64,000 nt of DNA from JAVBLD01 sp031553705. Its GTDB lineage: Bacteria > Bacteroidota > Bacteroidia > Bacteroidales > Marinifilaceae. Of the stretch, positions 18,804 to 27,755 are shown piece after piece. The stretch covers positions 59,802 to 123,801 of the forward strand of contig JAVBLD010000007.1 of NCBI GenBank assembly GCA_031553705.1, in the 5' to 3' direction. How positions within the stretch are numbered: position 1 is the first letter of the stretch; each line of letters begins with the position of its first letter. The notes under the pieces were generated by a model. The model was not told the origin of the DNA and did not search any database. It saw only the letters and a list, made by a program, of their open reading frames with translations. The position numbers and the translations under genes are program-made.

Positions 18804-20543
18804 ATGGTTAGATATTTTTTTGTATGTTGCCTTGTCCTGTGTATGTATGAGGGAGTGTTGGGACAGGGAGTTGTAGTCAAGAAATCACAGGAGGTTGTGG
18901 TAATAAAGGGAAATAGTTACTATTTTCATACGGTTCTGCCCGGCCAAACGCTTTATTCCATCTGTAAAGCTTATGAAGCGGATGTGGAAGAGGTTAAAAA
19001 GTTGAACAATAAGAAGGATAATGCGCTGAGTCTGAATGAGGTGTTGAAGATCCCTTATGCGGCGCCTTTTGTACAATATGACAATAAGTATTATTATCAT
19101 AAGGTTGAGAAAGGGGAAACCCTCTATTCCATCTCGAGGCGTTATGGAGTTAAGGTTAAGTGGATCCAAAGGGCAAACGATTCGTATAACGGGAAAAAAC
19201 CGTTACCGGTTGGGGCAGTTGTACGCTTGCCGCTTAACGAGGTCGATCCGATTGTATTGAAATCGTTGGCTTCCAAGACGGTAACGCCGGATAAAACCAT
19301 ACCACAGGTTGCTAGAGAGAATGGTATTAAAGAGGAGAGAAAAACAGATAAAGAGGGAATACAGGCGCAGAAGCCACCTGTAAACCAGATTCCGGCGGAA
19401 CGGAGTGGGGCAATAACCGAAACAATATCAGTCGACCGGGTAGTTGCCGGCTCCGATATAAAGGTCGCGTTATTGTTGCCCTTTTACGCAAAGGAGTACA
19501 GTACAATGCGGGATACACTCAATGTCGGAAAAATATCTTCCAAATCGGAACCGTTCCTCTATTTTTATGAAGGCATACTCCTGGCAGTGGATAGTTTGAA
19601 AAATAAAGGATATAACATAACGCTTCATGTATATGATACCGAGCGGGATGTAAAGAAAGCATATAACATTGCGGAAGAATTGAATACATTGGGGCCTGAT
19701 TTAATTATCGGACCGGTTTACGCTTCGGTATTTAAAACGGTTGCCGATAATCTGGAAAATAAAAATATTCCGTTGGTATACCCGTTATCCGCCCGGAGCG
19801 AACAATTGGGTAACTATCCTAATTTTATTCAAGTGAATACCTCTGCTTCGGTTCTTTCCGATAAGATGGCCACATGGATTGGAAAACAGAGTGCACATGC
19901 CAATGTGATCCAGATCGACTTGCCTAAGACAGATCATGATACTTCCAGCATTGCCGAAAAGAAACAGATTGCCGAAAAGATATCCCGGTTGCCGGGAGTG
20001 AAATCGTTTAAGTGGAACGCTTCGTCAGAATCGATGGCAACCTTCAAAAAGTTTCTTCTGCCAGATCGGGAAAATATCTTGGTTTTGCAAACCAAAGAGG
20101 AAGTGTATCTCAGTGAAATACTGCCTGTATTATCTGTGTACGCGGATAACTTTAAGATTACGGTGATCGGTTGTCCCGAATGGCAGACGTTTAATTCGGT
20201 AGATCATGAGATGTATTATAAATTGAATGTGAAATTTTTCTCATATAGCTATGTCGATAATAGTTCGACTCAAGCCCGGCTTTTTACCGAAAAATACTGG
20301 AAGTATTTTTATGCAGATCCCAATAATATTACCTATAAGGCTTTTGATATAGGGCTTTACTTTATCGAATTGGCTTCCAAGTACAGAGGTAGGGCATTGG
20401 ATGCAATAGAGTATCATTTCAATGATTACGGTTTCTCGAAATTTAATTTTTCAAAGATTCCTTATGCGGCCGGATATGAAAACAGAGGGCTTCTAATTGT
20501 AAATTATAGTTCCGACTACCAGATCATTGTTCAACCGATGTAA
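18804..20543 (+). CDS. LysM-domain protein with periplasmic ligand-binding-like domain
   Basis: A 579-residue exported protein. It has a signal peptide (YFFVCCLVLCMYEGVLG), then two LysM peptidoglycan-binding repeats at about 39-85 and 96-145 (HTVLPGQTLYSICKAY, HKVEKGETLYSISRRYG). A low-complexity linker (about 155-210) leads to a type I periplasmic binding-protein fold (about 215-575) like that of amino-acid receptors (IKVALLLPFYAKE, LIIGPVYAS). No ABC permease is nearby, so transport is unlikely. In this phylum such proteins are found as single genes, probably scaffolding or sensing at the cell wall. It is convergent with, and only 6 bp from, the EamA gene. Confidence 0.83.
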   Translation: MVRYFFVCCLVLCMYEGVLGQGVVVKKSQEVVVIKGNSYYFHTVLPGQTLYSICKAYEADVEEVKKLNNKKDNALSLNEVLKIPYAAPFVQYDNKYYYHKVEKGETLYSISRRYGVKVKWIQRANDSYNGKKPLPVGAVVRLPLNEVDPIVLKSLASKTVTPDKTIPQVARENGIKEERKTDKEGIQAQKPPVNQIPAERSGAITETISVDRVVAGSDIKVALLLPFYAKEYSTMRDTLNVGKISSKSEPFLYFYEGILLAVDSLKNKGYNITLHVYDTERDVKKAYNIAEELNTLGPDLIIGPVYASVFKTVADNLENKNIPLVYPLSARSEQLGNYPNFIQVNTSASVLSDKMATWIGKQSAHANVIQIDLPKTDHDTSSIAEKKQIAEKISRLPGVKSFKWNASSESMATFKKFLLPDRENILVLQTKEEVYLSEILPVLSVYADNFKITVIGCPEWQTFNSVDHEMYYKLNVKFFSYSYVDNSSTQARLFTEKYWKYFYADPNNITYKAFDIGLYFIELASKYRGRALDAIEYHFNDYGFSKFNFSKIPYAAGYENRGLLIVNYSSDYQIIVQPM

Positions 20544-20549
20544 GGATCT

Positions 20550-21485
20550 TTATCGCAAAAAGAAACAAGCTACGCCCGTAACGCAAAGTATAGCCCCTAT
20601 AATCTCGATGGGTTTTATACGCTGTTTATAAATCAGGGAATAGGGGAAGAGGATTAGTACCGGTACGGTAGCCATAATCGTGGAAGCAATACCGGTTTCA
20701 GTATAGCGTACAGCCATTAAAGAAAGCGATACACCTAAAAATGCCCCGAAAAACGCCCCTCCAAAGGTGGCCAGTATCCCGCGTCGGTCTTTTACCGCAC
20801 TAACCAAACGGGAGCCCCGCCGGGTGATCAGTATGATCAGTGAAAAACCAATGACTCCTGTGATCGTGCGTATCTCGGTGGCGGCGAAAGGGATGTAATC
20901 GGCAAATGGAGCTTTTCCGGTAAAAGATTGCTCATAACATAACATTCCTTTTTTGCTCAGTACGATTCCCAGACCTTGCCCGATAGCCCCTCCTAGTGCA
21001 AAAAGCAACCCTCGTAACGGAAGATGCAGGTAAAAGCCTTTGCTCTCACCGTTCGAACGTTTGAGTACCGAAATAACAATACCCGTTAAGGTAATCGTCA
21101 TCCCTACCAAACCCATAACTCCGGTGTGTTCATCCAGAACAAGCCATCCGAATAGCGCTGCAAGGGGAGGAGCCAGCGTCATAATCAGTTGCGAGAATCG
21201 GGAGGTGATAAGTAAGTAAGAGTAAAACAGGCAAAAGTCACCAAAAACAAAACCGACTAAACCTGAAAGCGACATCCAGAACCATGTCTTGCTGTCGGCA
21301 CCTATCGGGAAAAAATGACCGGAAACAATAAACAACAGAACTCCCAGCATCAGAAAACCAAGGATCAGCCGGATAAAATTTAACTGAACCGACCCGATCC
21401 TTTTGCCGGCATATTCAAAAATAAGTGCGGAAAATGTCCATGAAAAGGCTACTATGATAGCAATTGTTTCACCAAAATATTCCAT
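20550..21485 (-). CDS. EamA/DMT-family transporter
   Basis: A 311-residue polytopic membrane protein with about ten helices arranged as two EamA repeats (residues about 3-140 and 155-310). Each has the family opening (WTFSALIFEYAGKRIG, LLFALGGAIGQGLGIVL) and the LIPLxxAL-like segment (LAPPLAALFGWLVLDEH). The family includes metabolite and amino-acid exporters and importers. No substrate can be assigned from sequence or neighbours. It lies 63 bp downstream of ftsE and could be read from the same transcript. Confidence 0.87.
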   Translation of the reverse strand: MEYFGETIAIIVAFSWTFSALIFEYAGKRIGSVQLNFIRLILGFLMLGVLLFIVSGHFFPIGADSKTWFWMSLSGLVGFVFGDFCLFYSYLLITSRFSQLIMTLAPPLAALFGWLVLDEHTGVMGLVGMTITLTGIVISVLKRSNGESKGFYLHLPLRGLLFALGGAIGQGLGIVLSKKGMLCYEQSFTGKAPFADYIPFAATEIRTITGVIGFSLIILITRRGSRLVSAVKDRRGILATFGGAFFGAFLGVSLSLMAVRYTETGIASTIMATVPVLILFPYSLIYKQRIKPIEIIGAILCVTGVACFFLR

Positions 21486-21548
21486 GGTCGTCTGATTGAA
21501 AATTTTCCCGCTTTTTAGTGTTTATCTGTATTCTTGTTTAGGTAAGGG

Positions 21549-22538
21549 TTAATCGATCAAATCAAAACCGAAAACAGGAGCAACACTGCCGTCTTCTCTT
21601 TTTTCTTTTTGTTCCTCTAAGTCTTGTGAGGTCTCTTTTTCCGCCTCCGCCTCGGTAACCGGCTCTTCTTCGGATTCGATACTTTCCAGGATAGAATCGG
21701 AGAAAGTGCTTTCAGGCTCAGTCTCGTCGACCGGGGATGCCGTTTCCTCCAGCGTTATTGAAGTTTCTTCTGCCGGAATATTTTCATTTTCCGTTGCTGC
21801 GCCGGATATGGGGAGAAGCTCCTCATTAACTGGAAGGATAAATTCTCCATCGGCGGTGGTGAACGGAACGGTGCTTTCGAATAACCGGCCATTTTCGCAA
21901 CGCAATACCCTTCCCGGATACCTTTCGATTAGGTCATATTGGTGCGTAGCTACAATAATGGTTTTTCCACTTTCACATATTTCCCTTAACAATTCGATCA
22001 GGCGATAAGAGCTTTCGGGATCGATATTACCGGTGGGCTCGTCAGCCAGGATAATCGGAGGTGCATTTAATAAGGCGCGGGCAAGTACAATCCGTTGTTG
22101 TTCCCCTCCGGAAAGCTGATGAGGCATTTTATCCCGCTTGTCGGGCATGCCTACTTTGTCCAAAACCGTTTCAATACGCTCTTTTATTGCTTGCTTGTTT
22201 TTCCATCCGGTTGCTTTCAGCACAAACTCAAGGTTTGCATATACATCCCTGTCGATCAATAGTTTGAAATCCTGGAAGACAATGCCGCATTTTCTACGGA
22301 GCAAGGGAATCAGCGACTTCTTTATCCTTCTGAGTTGGAATCCGGCTACTTCGCCGGTTCCATACGTTAAAGGAAGTTCTGCATATAATGTTTTTAAAAA
22401 GGAACTTTTTCCGCTACCGACTTTGCCGATCAGATAAACAAATTCGCCATTCCTGATTTCGACGTTTACATCTTTAAGAATGGTATTATCCTGTTGTCTG
22501 ATGGCTCCTCCGGTTAACTTTATGATGGTTTCGGACAT
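21549..22538 (-). CDS. ftsE: Cell-division ATPase FtsE with long acidic C-terminal tail
   Basis: A 329-residue ABC ATPase. The first 225 residues match FtsE/LolD-type domains: Walker A at 38-45 (GKVGSGKS), Q-loop VFQDF, signature LSGGEQQR, Walker B IILADEPTG and switch histidine ATHQYD. FtsE partners with FtsX to activate cell-wall hydrolases at the septum. Residues about 235-329 are an added low-complexity tail rich in Glu, Ser and Thr (EEPVTEAEAEKETSQDLEEQ), ending in a short conserved-looking VFGFDLID. E. coli FtsE is about 222 residues. No ftsX is in the window. rpe lies 59 bp downstream on the same strand order. Confidence 0.85.
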   Translation of the reverse strand: MSETIIKLTGGAIRQQDNTILKDVNVEIRNGEFVYLIGKVGSGKSSFLKTLYAELPLTYGTGEVAGFQLRRIKKSLIPLLRRKCGIVFQDFKLLIDRDVYANLEFVLKATGWKNKQAIKERIETVLDKVGMPDKRDKMPHQLSGGEQQRIVLARALLNAPPIILADEPTGNIDPESSYRLIELLREICESGKTIIVATHQYDLIERYPGRVLRCENGRLFESTVPFTTADGEFILPVNEELLPISGAATENENIPAEETSITLEETASPVDETEPESTFSDSILESIESEEEPVTEAEAEKETSQDLEEQKEKREDGSVAPVFGFDLID

Positions 22539-22597
22539 AGTAACAATAATGGTAATAAATTAATATCAACTCAACGTAGATTGGTAATCTGCAAAGG

Positions 22598-23257
22598 TTA
22601 TAATTTGCTCAGTTTTTTCAGCCCTTCGATTTGAAGTTCCGGCTGTGGAGCATTGAATACAAAACTCCCGGCAACCAACGCATCGGCACCAGCCTCTACC
22701 AATTGCCGGCCGGTTTCGAGATTTACACCACCGTCCACTTCAATTAAGGCCTGACTTCCGGACGTTAGGATCAACTGTTTTAATGCCTTGATTTTATTAA
22801 GGGCGTTCGGAATAAAGGATTGACCGCCGAATCCAGGATTTACACTCATAATCAAAACAATATCGATGTCCCGAATAATATCTTCCAGAGTATTTACCGG
22901 AGTATGCGGATTTAAAGCGACACCCGCTTTCATCCCCCATTTTTTTATCTCTTGGATAGTACGGTGCAGATGGTTTGAAGCTTCCAGATGAACCGTCAGG
23001 ATATCCGCTCCGGATTTGGAGAACGATTCGATATATCTTTCCGGTTGGACAATCATTAAATGTACGTCCAGCGGTTTCCGGGCCATTTGTTTAATCTGGG
23101 TGGTAATAGACATTCCGTAAGAGATGTTCGGAACAAATACACCATCCATTACATCTATATGAAACCAGTCGGCCTGACTTCTGTTTACCATCTCGATAGC
23201 GTCACCGAGATGCAAAAAATCGGCCGATAATAGCGAAGGGGATATTTTTACACTCAT
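22598..23257 (-). CDS. rpe: Ribulose-phosphate 3-epimerase
   Basis: A 219-residue TIM-barrel enzyme that interconverts ribulose-5-phosphate and xylulose-5-phosphate in the pentose phosphate pathway. Signatures present: ISPSLLSADF with the N-terminal serine, DVMDGVFVPNI with the catalytic Asp, VHLMI, SVNPGFGGQ and EVDGGV with the second catalytic Asp. Length is standard. It has its own -7 element at 23320. Confidence 0.96.
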   Translation of the reverse strand: MSVKISPSLLSADFLHLGDAIEMVNRSQADWFHIDVMDGVFVPNISYGMSITTQIKQMARKPLDVHLMIVQPERYIESFSKSGADILTVHLEASNHLHRTIQEIKKWGMKAGVALNPHTPVNTLEDIIRDIDIVLIMSVNPGFGGQSFIPNALNKIKALKQLILTSGSQALIEVDGGVNLETGRQLVEAGADALVAGSFVFNAPQPELQIEGLKKLSKL

Positions 23258-23319
23258 ATTTTGCAGTTGAACCGGTCAAACGTCCTCTCTAGTAAGTTTA
23301 ATGAACCCTCATATTTTGT

Positions 23320-23327
23320 GCAAAAAT
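23320..23327 (-). promoter_or_regulatory. Putative -7 element (TATTTTTG) for rpe
   Basis: Minus-strand TAnnTTTG match 63 bp before the rpe start. Confidence 0.5.
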
Positions 23328-23412
23328 AGTAATTAATCCGTTATTCTTTGCTTTTCCTTTTCTTTTTTGCCGGCAATTACGTCCAGCAGATCATAGAAAC
23401 GGAGAATAAAAA

Positions 23413-23934
23413 TCAATCCACTTCCGCATACCAGCTGGCATATATGGAATAGGATTCTGCAATCCTGACGATCTCATTTTCTAAAAGTTCCGGTCCGATC
23501 TGTTTGATCTTTTTTGCCGGAATACCGGCATATACCCAACCCGATTCCACGACAGTACCTTTAGTAACGACGCTGCCGGCGGCTACAATCGTATTACTCT
23601 CTACTACGGCGTCGTCCAATACAATTGCTCCCATCCCGATCAACACATTGTCTTTAATCGTACAACCGTGTACAATAGCATTATGGCCGATCGATACATT
23701 ATTTCCGATACTGGTTGGTGATTTTTGATATGTCGCGTGAATAGTGGCATTATCCTGAATATTCACCCTGTTTCCGATCTTGATATAGTGGACGTCACCC
23801 CTCAGGACCGCTCCAAACCATATACTACAGTCGCTTCCGACCTCTACTTCTCCGACAATCACCGCATTATCGGCGATAAAACAATTCTTACCGAATACCG
23901 GGATATGTCCGTTTAATTTCTTTATAATAGCCAT
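23413..23934 (-). CDS. Gamma-class carbonic anhydrase family protein
   Basis: 173 residues forming a left-handed beta-helix of hexapeptide repeats (IGDNV-type: IGNRVNIQDNATIHA, IGNNVSIGHNAIVHGCTI, VLIGMGAIVLDDAVV). Histidines at the ends of turns (HATY, IGHN, VHGC) match the metal-ligand positions of the CamH/YrdA/PaaY group. A short C-terminal helix (ESYSIYASWYAEVD) is typical. Family members are trimeric and bind zinc or iron. Many bacterial members show weak or no carbonic anhydrase activity, so the true reaction is uncertain. Own promoter at 23967. Confidence 0.88.
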   Translation of the reverse strand: MAIIKKLNGHIPVFGKNCFIADNAVIVGEVEVGSDCSIWFGAVLRGDVHYIKIGNRVNIQDNATIHATYQKSPTSIGNNVSIGHNAIVHGCTIKDNVLIGMGAIVLDDAVVESNTIVAAGSVVTKGTVVESGWVYAGIPAKKIKQIGPELLENEIVRIAESYSIYASWYAEVD

Positions 23935-24238
23935 CTATTCAAATATTTTTATTGATTTTTTGATCTACAAATTTAGGAATAAATAATGGGATAGCAATGC
24001 TTTTTATCATGCCGGCTGTTTTTCGGACACTTTTGTATATAATTGTATAATAAAATTTTATGCATTGTAATGTTGTATTTTTATAATAAAGTATTCCGGT
24101 AATATAATTTTCGTTTTTTCAACTTTCAGTTTTCATTATTTAATGAATCTTCTGAAACTGGCCTTTCTCTGTAGCCGTACAAACAACACTATTATAAAAG
24201 ATTATAAGTTTATAAGTAGAATTTTAAAGAGTAATATT
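23935..24238. other. AT-rich intergenic region, about 300 bp
   Basis: Spacer between the divergent gamma-carbonic anhydrase and hsp20 genes. The leftward -7 element is clear. A rightward one is not, so the hsp20 promoter may be of another type. A frame opens at 24143 in phase with hsp20, but its residues do not resemble the family. Confidence 0.5.
23967..23974 (-). promoter_or_regulatory. Putative -7 element (TAAATTTG) for the gamma-carbonic anhydrase gene
   Basis: Minus-strand TAnnTTTG match 33 bp before the start at 23934. Confidence 0.5.
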
Positions 24239-24673
24239 ATGAATTTAGTAAGAAAAACAGAAGAAACGAGGCCTTTTTATTCCAACCTTTTTGATGACTT
24301 TTTAAATACGGGTCTAATGGGTGTGGAAGAACGCCGCGGAGTACCGGCCCTGAATGTCAAAGAGGACGATAAGGAAGTTACTTTGGAAGTAAGACTCCCC
24401 GGATGGAAAAGAGAGGATATAAAGCTGGATTACAGGGATGGAGTTCTAACTATATCTGGCGAAAGAAAAGAAGAAAAAGAGGAAAAAGAGGGCAAGAATA
24501 AATATGTGAGAAGAGAGTTCGCTTCTTACTCTTTTCACAGATGTATTGAACTATCAGAGGGGAAGTATAATGTAGGGAAAGCTGATGCGTCTTACAAAGA
24601 TGGGATTCTTGAGGTAAAAATACCCAAGATTGAGCAGAAGGGAAAAGTGAGTAAGACGATAACAGTGAAGTAG
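24239..24673 (+). CDS. Small heat-shock protein, Hsp20/alpha-crystallin family
   Basis: 144 residues, taking the ATG at 24239 (MNLVRKTEETRPFYSNLFDDF), which matches the family start; an upstream in-phase ATG at 24143 adds an unrelated 32 residues. The alpha-crystallin domain spans about 40-140, with VPALNVKEDDKEVTLEVRLP, LTISGERKEEK and the closing GILEVKIPK. These proteins form oligomers that hold unfolding proteins in an ATP-independent way. A strong terminator follows at 24693-24729. Confidence 0.93.
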   Translation: MNLVRKTEETRPFYSNLFDDFLNTGLMGVEERRGVPALNVKEDDKEVTLEVRLPGWKREDIKLDYRDGVLTISGERKEEKEEKEGKNKYVRREFASYSFHRCIELSEGKYNVGKADASYKDGILEVKIPKIEQKGKVSKTITVK

Positions 24674-24692
24674 GTAGTTTGATTTTAGTGGG

Positions 24693-24729
24693 ATCGGCCG
24701 GTTCTTTTCAGTTCCGGTCGATTTTTTTT
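24693..24729 (+). terminator. Rho-independent terminator of hsp20
   Basis: A 9-bp stem with one G-U pair (ATCGGCCGG, 24693-24701; CCGGTCGAT, 24714-24722), a 12-nt loop and an eight-T run. Confidence 0.8.
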
Positions 24730-24738
24730 ATCATTTTT

Positions 24739-24771
24739 TTTGGCAGATAGAGAAAAAACACACTATCTTTG
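24739..24771 (+). promoter_or_regulatory. Bacteroidetes-type promoter of tRNA-Gly
   Basis: Both elements are visible: -33 TTTG at 24739-24742 and -7 TATCTTTG at 24764-24771, separated by 21 bp. Transcription would start about 13-16 bp before the tRNA. Confidence 0.7.
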
Positions 24772-24791
24772 CTTCCGTTATTTGAATAGAT

Positions 24792-24864
<73 letters not shown>

Positions 24865-24878
24865 CTTAGACAGTATCG

Positions 24879-24912
24879 GATGTGTCAGGTTTCTCCTGAC
24901 ACATCTGTTTTT
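24879..24912 (+). terminator. Rho-independent terminator after tRNA-Gly
   Basis: Perfect 11-bp stem GATGTGTCAGG (24879-24889) / CCTGACACATC (24895-24905), 5-nt loop, followed by TGTTTTT. Confidence 0.9.
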
Positions 24913-25030
24913 AAGGTGTTTTATTTATTATTTAAAAAAAGATAGAATGAGCGGCAGTCTCTTTAAAAATGGGTGATGATGTCGCATTATAAATAAAGCT
25001 GAATCACGGATGGGATTTGGATGTTCTATC

Positions 25031-25062
25031 GTTGTCAATTCGAAAAATAAACATTACTTTTG
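25031..25062 (+). promoter_or_regulatory. Promoter of the cysteine desulfidase gene
   Basis: -7 TACTTTTG at 25055-25062, with a near-match -33 (GTTG) at 25031-25034 and 20-bp spacing. The -7 element overlaps a possible TTG start at 25060, so translation must begin at the ATG at 25102. Confidence 0.6.
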
Positions 25063-25101
25063 CGCCCGGAAAACAATCCTTACAATTTAAATAACAGAGA
25101 G

Positions 25102-26394
25102 ATGACAGAAAGAGAGATAGAGCAAATCATCGCTTTGCTCAAACGGGAAGTTGTTCCGGCGATTGGGTGTACGGAACCTGTAGCTGTTTCCCTGGCTGTG
25201 GCAAAAGCGCGGGAAGTATTGGGGTGTGTGCCGGAACAGATTCAGGTGTATTTGAGTGCTAATGTGTTGAAGAATGCGATGGGAGTGGGGATCCCGGGTA
25301 CCAATATGGTTGGGTTGCCTGTTGCAATCGCACTGGGCGCATTGATCGGTAAATCGGATCTTCAATTGGAAGTGCTGAAAGAGACTAATCCGGAGGCTGT
25401 TGAAGCCAGCCGGAAGATGATCGAGGAAAAGCGGATACATGTGGAGTTGAAAGAGGGAATTAAAGACAAACTGTATATTGAAGCAATCTGCTCTTGGGGA
25501 GATCAAATGGCCAGGGTTGCCATACGGGGAGAGCACACCAATATCTGTCATATTGAGAAAAACGGAAGGGTTTGTATCTTGGAAGAGCTTCAGCTGGGAT
25601 CATCGTCAGATTCTCCATTACATCCGGATACTCCGGACTTGAATCTGCGAAAGATCTGTGATTTTGCAGAGAATGCCCCGATCGATAAACTTCGTTTTAT
25701 CTTGGATTCCGTAGAATTGAATAAAAATGCGGCAATTCAATCCCTTAAAAATAATTATGGTCATGCTTTGGGTAAGACTATTTTAAACTATTCGCAAGAG
25801 AAAGCGGTAGAAAATAACTCTTTTTTCCGGACACTAACCTATACATCGGCAGCTTGTGATGCCAGAATGGCCGGTGCCCCGATTCCTGTGATGAGTAATT
25901 CGGGAAGCGGTAATCAAGGTATTACGGCGACTATTCCGGTGGTTGTTTATGCGGAAGATACTCATCAGTCCGAAGAGAAGATGATTCGAGCGTTGATCCT
26001 CAGTCATTTGATGGTTATATATATAAAGATTACGATGGGAAGACTCTCTGCCCTTTGCGGATGTGTAGTGGCTGCGACAGGTTCCAGTTGTGGAATTACC
26101 TATCTTATGGGAGGAAAATACAAAGAGATTTCATACGCTGTAAAAAATATGGTCGCAAATCTTACCGGGATGATATGCGATGGGGCTAAACCAAGTTGTG
26201 TGCTGAAGGTGAGTTCGGGAGTTTCGACGGCTATGTTATCCGCTATGATGGCTATGGAAGGAAAGGTCGTTACCGCATCTGAAGGTATCATTGACGAAGA
26301 TGTGGACAAAACCATTTACAATCTGGCTGAGATAGGAGCTAGAGGAATGAATGAAACCGATCGGTTGGTACTGCAGATTATGACCTGTAAATAA
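25102..26394 (+). CDS. cyuA: L-cysteine desulfidase family protein (CyuA/UPF0597)
   Basis: About 430 residues from the ATG at 25102. The protein matches the UPF0597/YhaM family, related to the [4Fe-4S] serine dehydratase alpha chain. Family members split L-cysteine to pyruvate, ammonia and sulfide. Candidate cluster cysteines are in IGCTEPVAV near the N-terminus and in LCGCVVAATGSSCG and MICDGAKPSC in the C-terminal half. The glycine-rich SNSGSGNQGITAT loop is conserved. It has its own promoter and terminator and is followed by a cysteine-synthase-family gene. Serine dehydration cannot be excluded. Confidence 0.88.
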   Translation: MTEREIEQIIALLKREVVPAIGCTEPVAVSLAVAKAREVLGCVPEQIQVYLSANVLKNAMGVGIPGTNMVGLPVAIALGALIGKSDLQLEVLKETNPEAVEASRKMIEEKRIHVELKEGIKDKLYIEAICSWGDQMARVAIRGEHTNICHIEKNGRVCILEELQLGSSSDSPLHPDTPDLNLRKICDFAENAPIDKLRFILDSVELNKNAAIQSLKNNYGHALGKTILNYSQEKAVENNSFFRTLTYTSAACDARMAGAPIPVMSNSGSGNQGITATIPVVVYAEDTHQSEEKMIRALILSHLMVIYIKITMGRLSALCGCVVAATGSSCGITYLMGGKYKEISYAVKNMVANLTGMICDGAKPSCVLKVSSGVSTAMLSAMMAMEGKVVTASEGIIDEDVDKTIYNLAEIGARGMNETDRLVLQIMTCK

Positions 26395-26417
26395 GAAACG
26401 ACTATGAATTATACAGG

Positions 26418-26457
26418 AATGTCAGGTTATAAACAAATTATAATCTGACATTTGTTT
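26418..26457 (+). terminator. Rho-independent terminator after cyuA
   Basis: A 15-bp arm pair AATGTCAGGTTATAA (26418-26432) / TTATAATCTGACATT (26438-26452) with one mismatch or wobble and a 5-nt loop, then TGTTTT. It separates cyuA from the next gene. Confidence 0.8.
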
Positions 26458-26576
26458 TATATGAGGATTCTTGTTTCGATTGCCTGTAAAAAAAATAGTT
26501 TTTTTAGTGGTTTTTTTTTGTAAAATAGTATTTTAGTGCGCTAATAATCTCTAGTAGTAATATTAAAACATATCCT

Positions 26577-27614
26577 ATGAGTTCCTCCAGCGTTTTAGAA
26601 CAGGTACAAAACAAGTTTAATTATTTGGATTTATTGGTTGGTAATACTCCGATGATCGGTATTAGATATAAATACAACGGAAAAAAAGGTACAGTTTATG
26701 TAAAATGCGAAAACTACAATCTGAGTGGAAGCATAAAAGACAGGATGGCTTTATATATTCTGAAGGATGCTTACAAAAAAGGTACGATTAAACCGGGGGA
26801 TACCATTATCGAAGCTACCAGTGGTAATACAGGCATTGCTTTTTCTGCACTTGGAAAAGCTTTGGGGCATGATGTGAAGATCATTATGCCTAACTGGTTG
26901 AGTTTGGAACGCAAGCAGATCATCCAAAGTCTTGGGGCTGATATCATATTGATCTCTAAAGAGCAGGGAGGCTTCTTAGGTAGTATCCGTTTGTCTCAGG
27001 AGATGGCGGCAAATAATCCGAATGTTTTTTTGCCTTGCCAGTTTTCTAATTGCTGTAATGTTGAAGCACATAAATATACTACCGGATTGGAAATATCTAT
27101 CCAGTTGCAAAAGAAAGGATTACGCCCGGATGCATTTGTGGCCGGAGTTGGTACCGGCGGCACGGTTATGGGAGTGGGAGAGTTTCTCCGTGAGATGTAT
27201 GGTAGTGTGAAAATACATCCGATGGAGCCAACGGAAAGTCCTACACTGAGTACCGGGAAAAAAATCGGAAGCCATCGTATACAGGGAATTTCTGATGAAT
27301 TTATTCCTGAAATCGTAAAATTGGATCGTTTGGACGAGGTGATCGGTGTGTCGGACGGAGATGCCATCATTATGGCGCAACAGTTGGCAAAGAAACTCGG
27401 GCTTCCGGTTGGAATTTCTTCCGGAGGTAACTTGATAGCTGCAATTAAGCTGCAGGAGAAATACGGAATGGATTGTGCCGTAGCTACTGTATTTGCCGAT
27501 TGCAACAAGAAATATTTGAGTACCGATTTGATGAAAGAAGAGCCGGTGAAAGAGGGAGATTGGTCACGACGCATCGAACTACTCGATTTTACAGCATTAG
27601 ATAGAGCATTGTAA
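26577..27614 (+). CDS. PLP-dependent cysteine synthase family protein
   Basis: 345 residues of fold-type II PLP enzyme. The Schiff-base lysine is K54 in LSGSIKDR. The substrate loop TSGNTG, phosphate-binding GTGGT and the C-terminal SSGGN are intact. It is longer and more divergent than standard CysK and has an unusual GKKGTVYVKCENYN opening, closer to the CysM/cystathionine-beta-synthase-like branch. Acceptor and sulfur donor cannot be read from sequence. Proximity to the desulfidase suggests cysteine turnover, though a terminator lies between the two genes. Confidence 0.87.
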   Translation: MSSSSVLEQVQNKFNYLDLLVGNTPMIGIRYKYNGKKGTVYVKCENYNLSGSIKDRMALYILKDAYKKGTIKPGDTIIEATSGNTGIAFSALGKALGHDVKIIMPNWLSLERKQIIQSLGADIILISKEQGGFLGSIRLSQEMAANNPNVFLPCQFSNCCNVEAHKYTTGLEISIQLQKKGLRPDAFVAGVGTGGTVMGVGEFLREMYGSVKIHPMEPTESPTLSTGKKIGSHRIQGISDEFIPEIVKLDRLDEVIGVSDGDAIIMAQQLAKKLGLPVGISSGGNLIAAIKLQEKYGMDCAVATVFADCNKKYLSTDLMKEEPVKEGDWSRRIELLDFTALDRAL

Positions 27615-27635
27615 TAGAATATAATACGATCTTTT

Positions 27636-27674
27636 AAAAAATGCCCGGATCATTTACAGATTCAGGCATTTTTT
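27636..27674 (+). terminator. Terminator between convergent genes
   Basis: AAAAAATGCC ... GGCATTTTTT with an inner GGATC/GATTC stem. A-rich on one side and T-rich on the other, so it may serve both the cysteine-synthase gene and the leftward deacetylase gene. Confidence 0.7.
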
Positions 27675-27755
27675 ATTCAGAGGACCGGATAAATTTATTG
27701 CCTTCGCTGTTTCCAGGCAAAGGCAATAATAAAGTTTACAATGTATGTCGTTGTT

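Noticed and set aside
23340..23412. Minus-strand reading LIFILRFYDLLDVIAGKK after the carbonic anhydrase gene
   Set aside because: Looks peptide-like but has no start codon other than TTG and is under 30 codons; not enough to call a gene or a fusion remnant.
25060..25101. Alternative TTG start of the cysteine desulfidase
   Set aside because: It lies inside the -7 promoter element, so it would not be transcribed.
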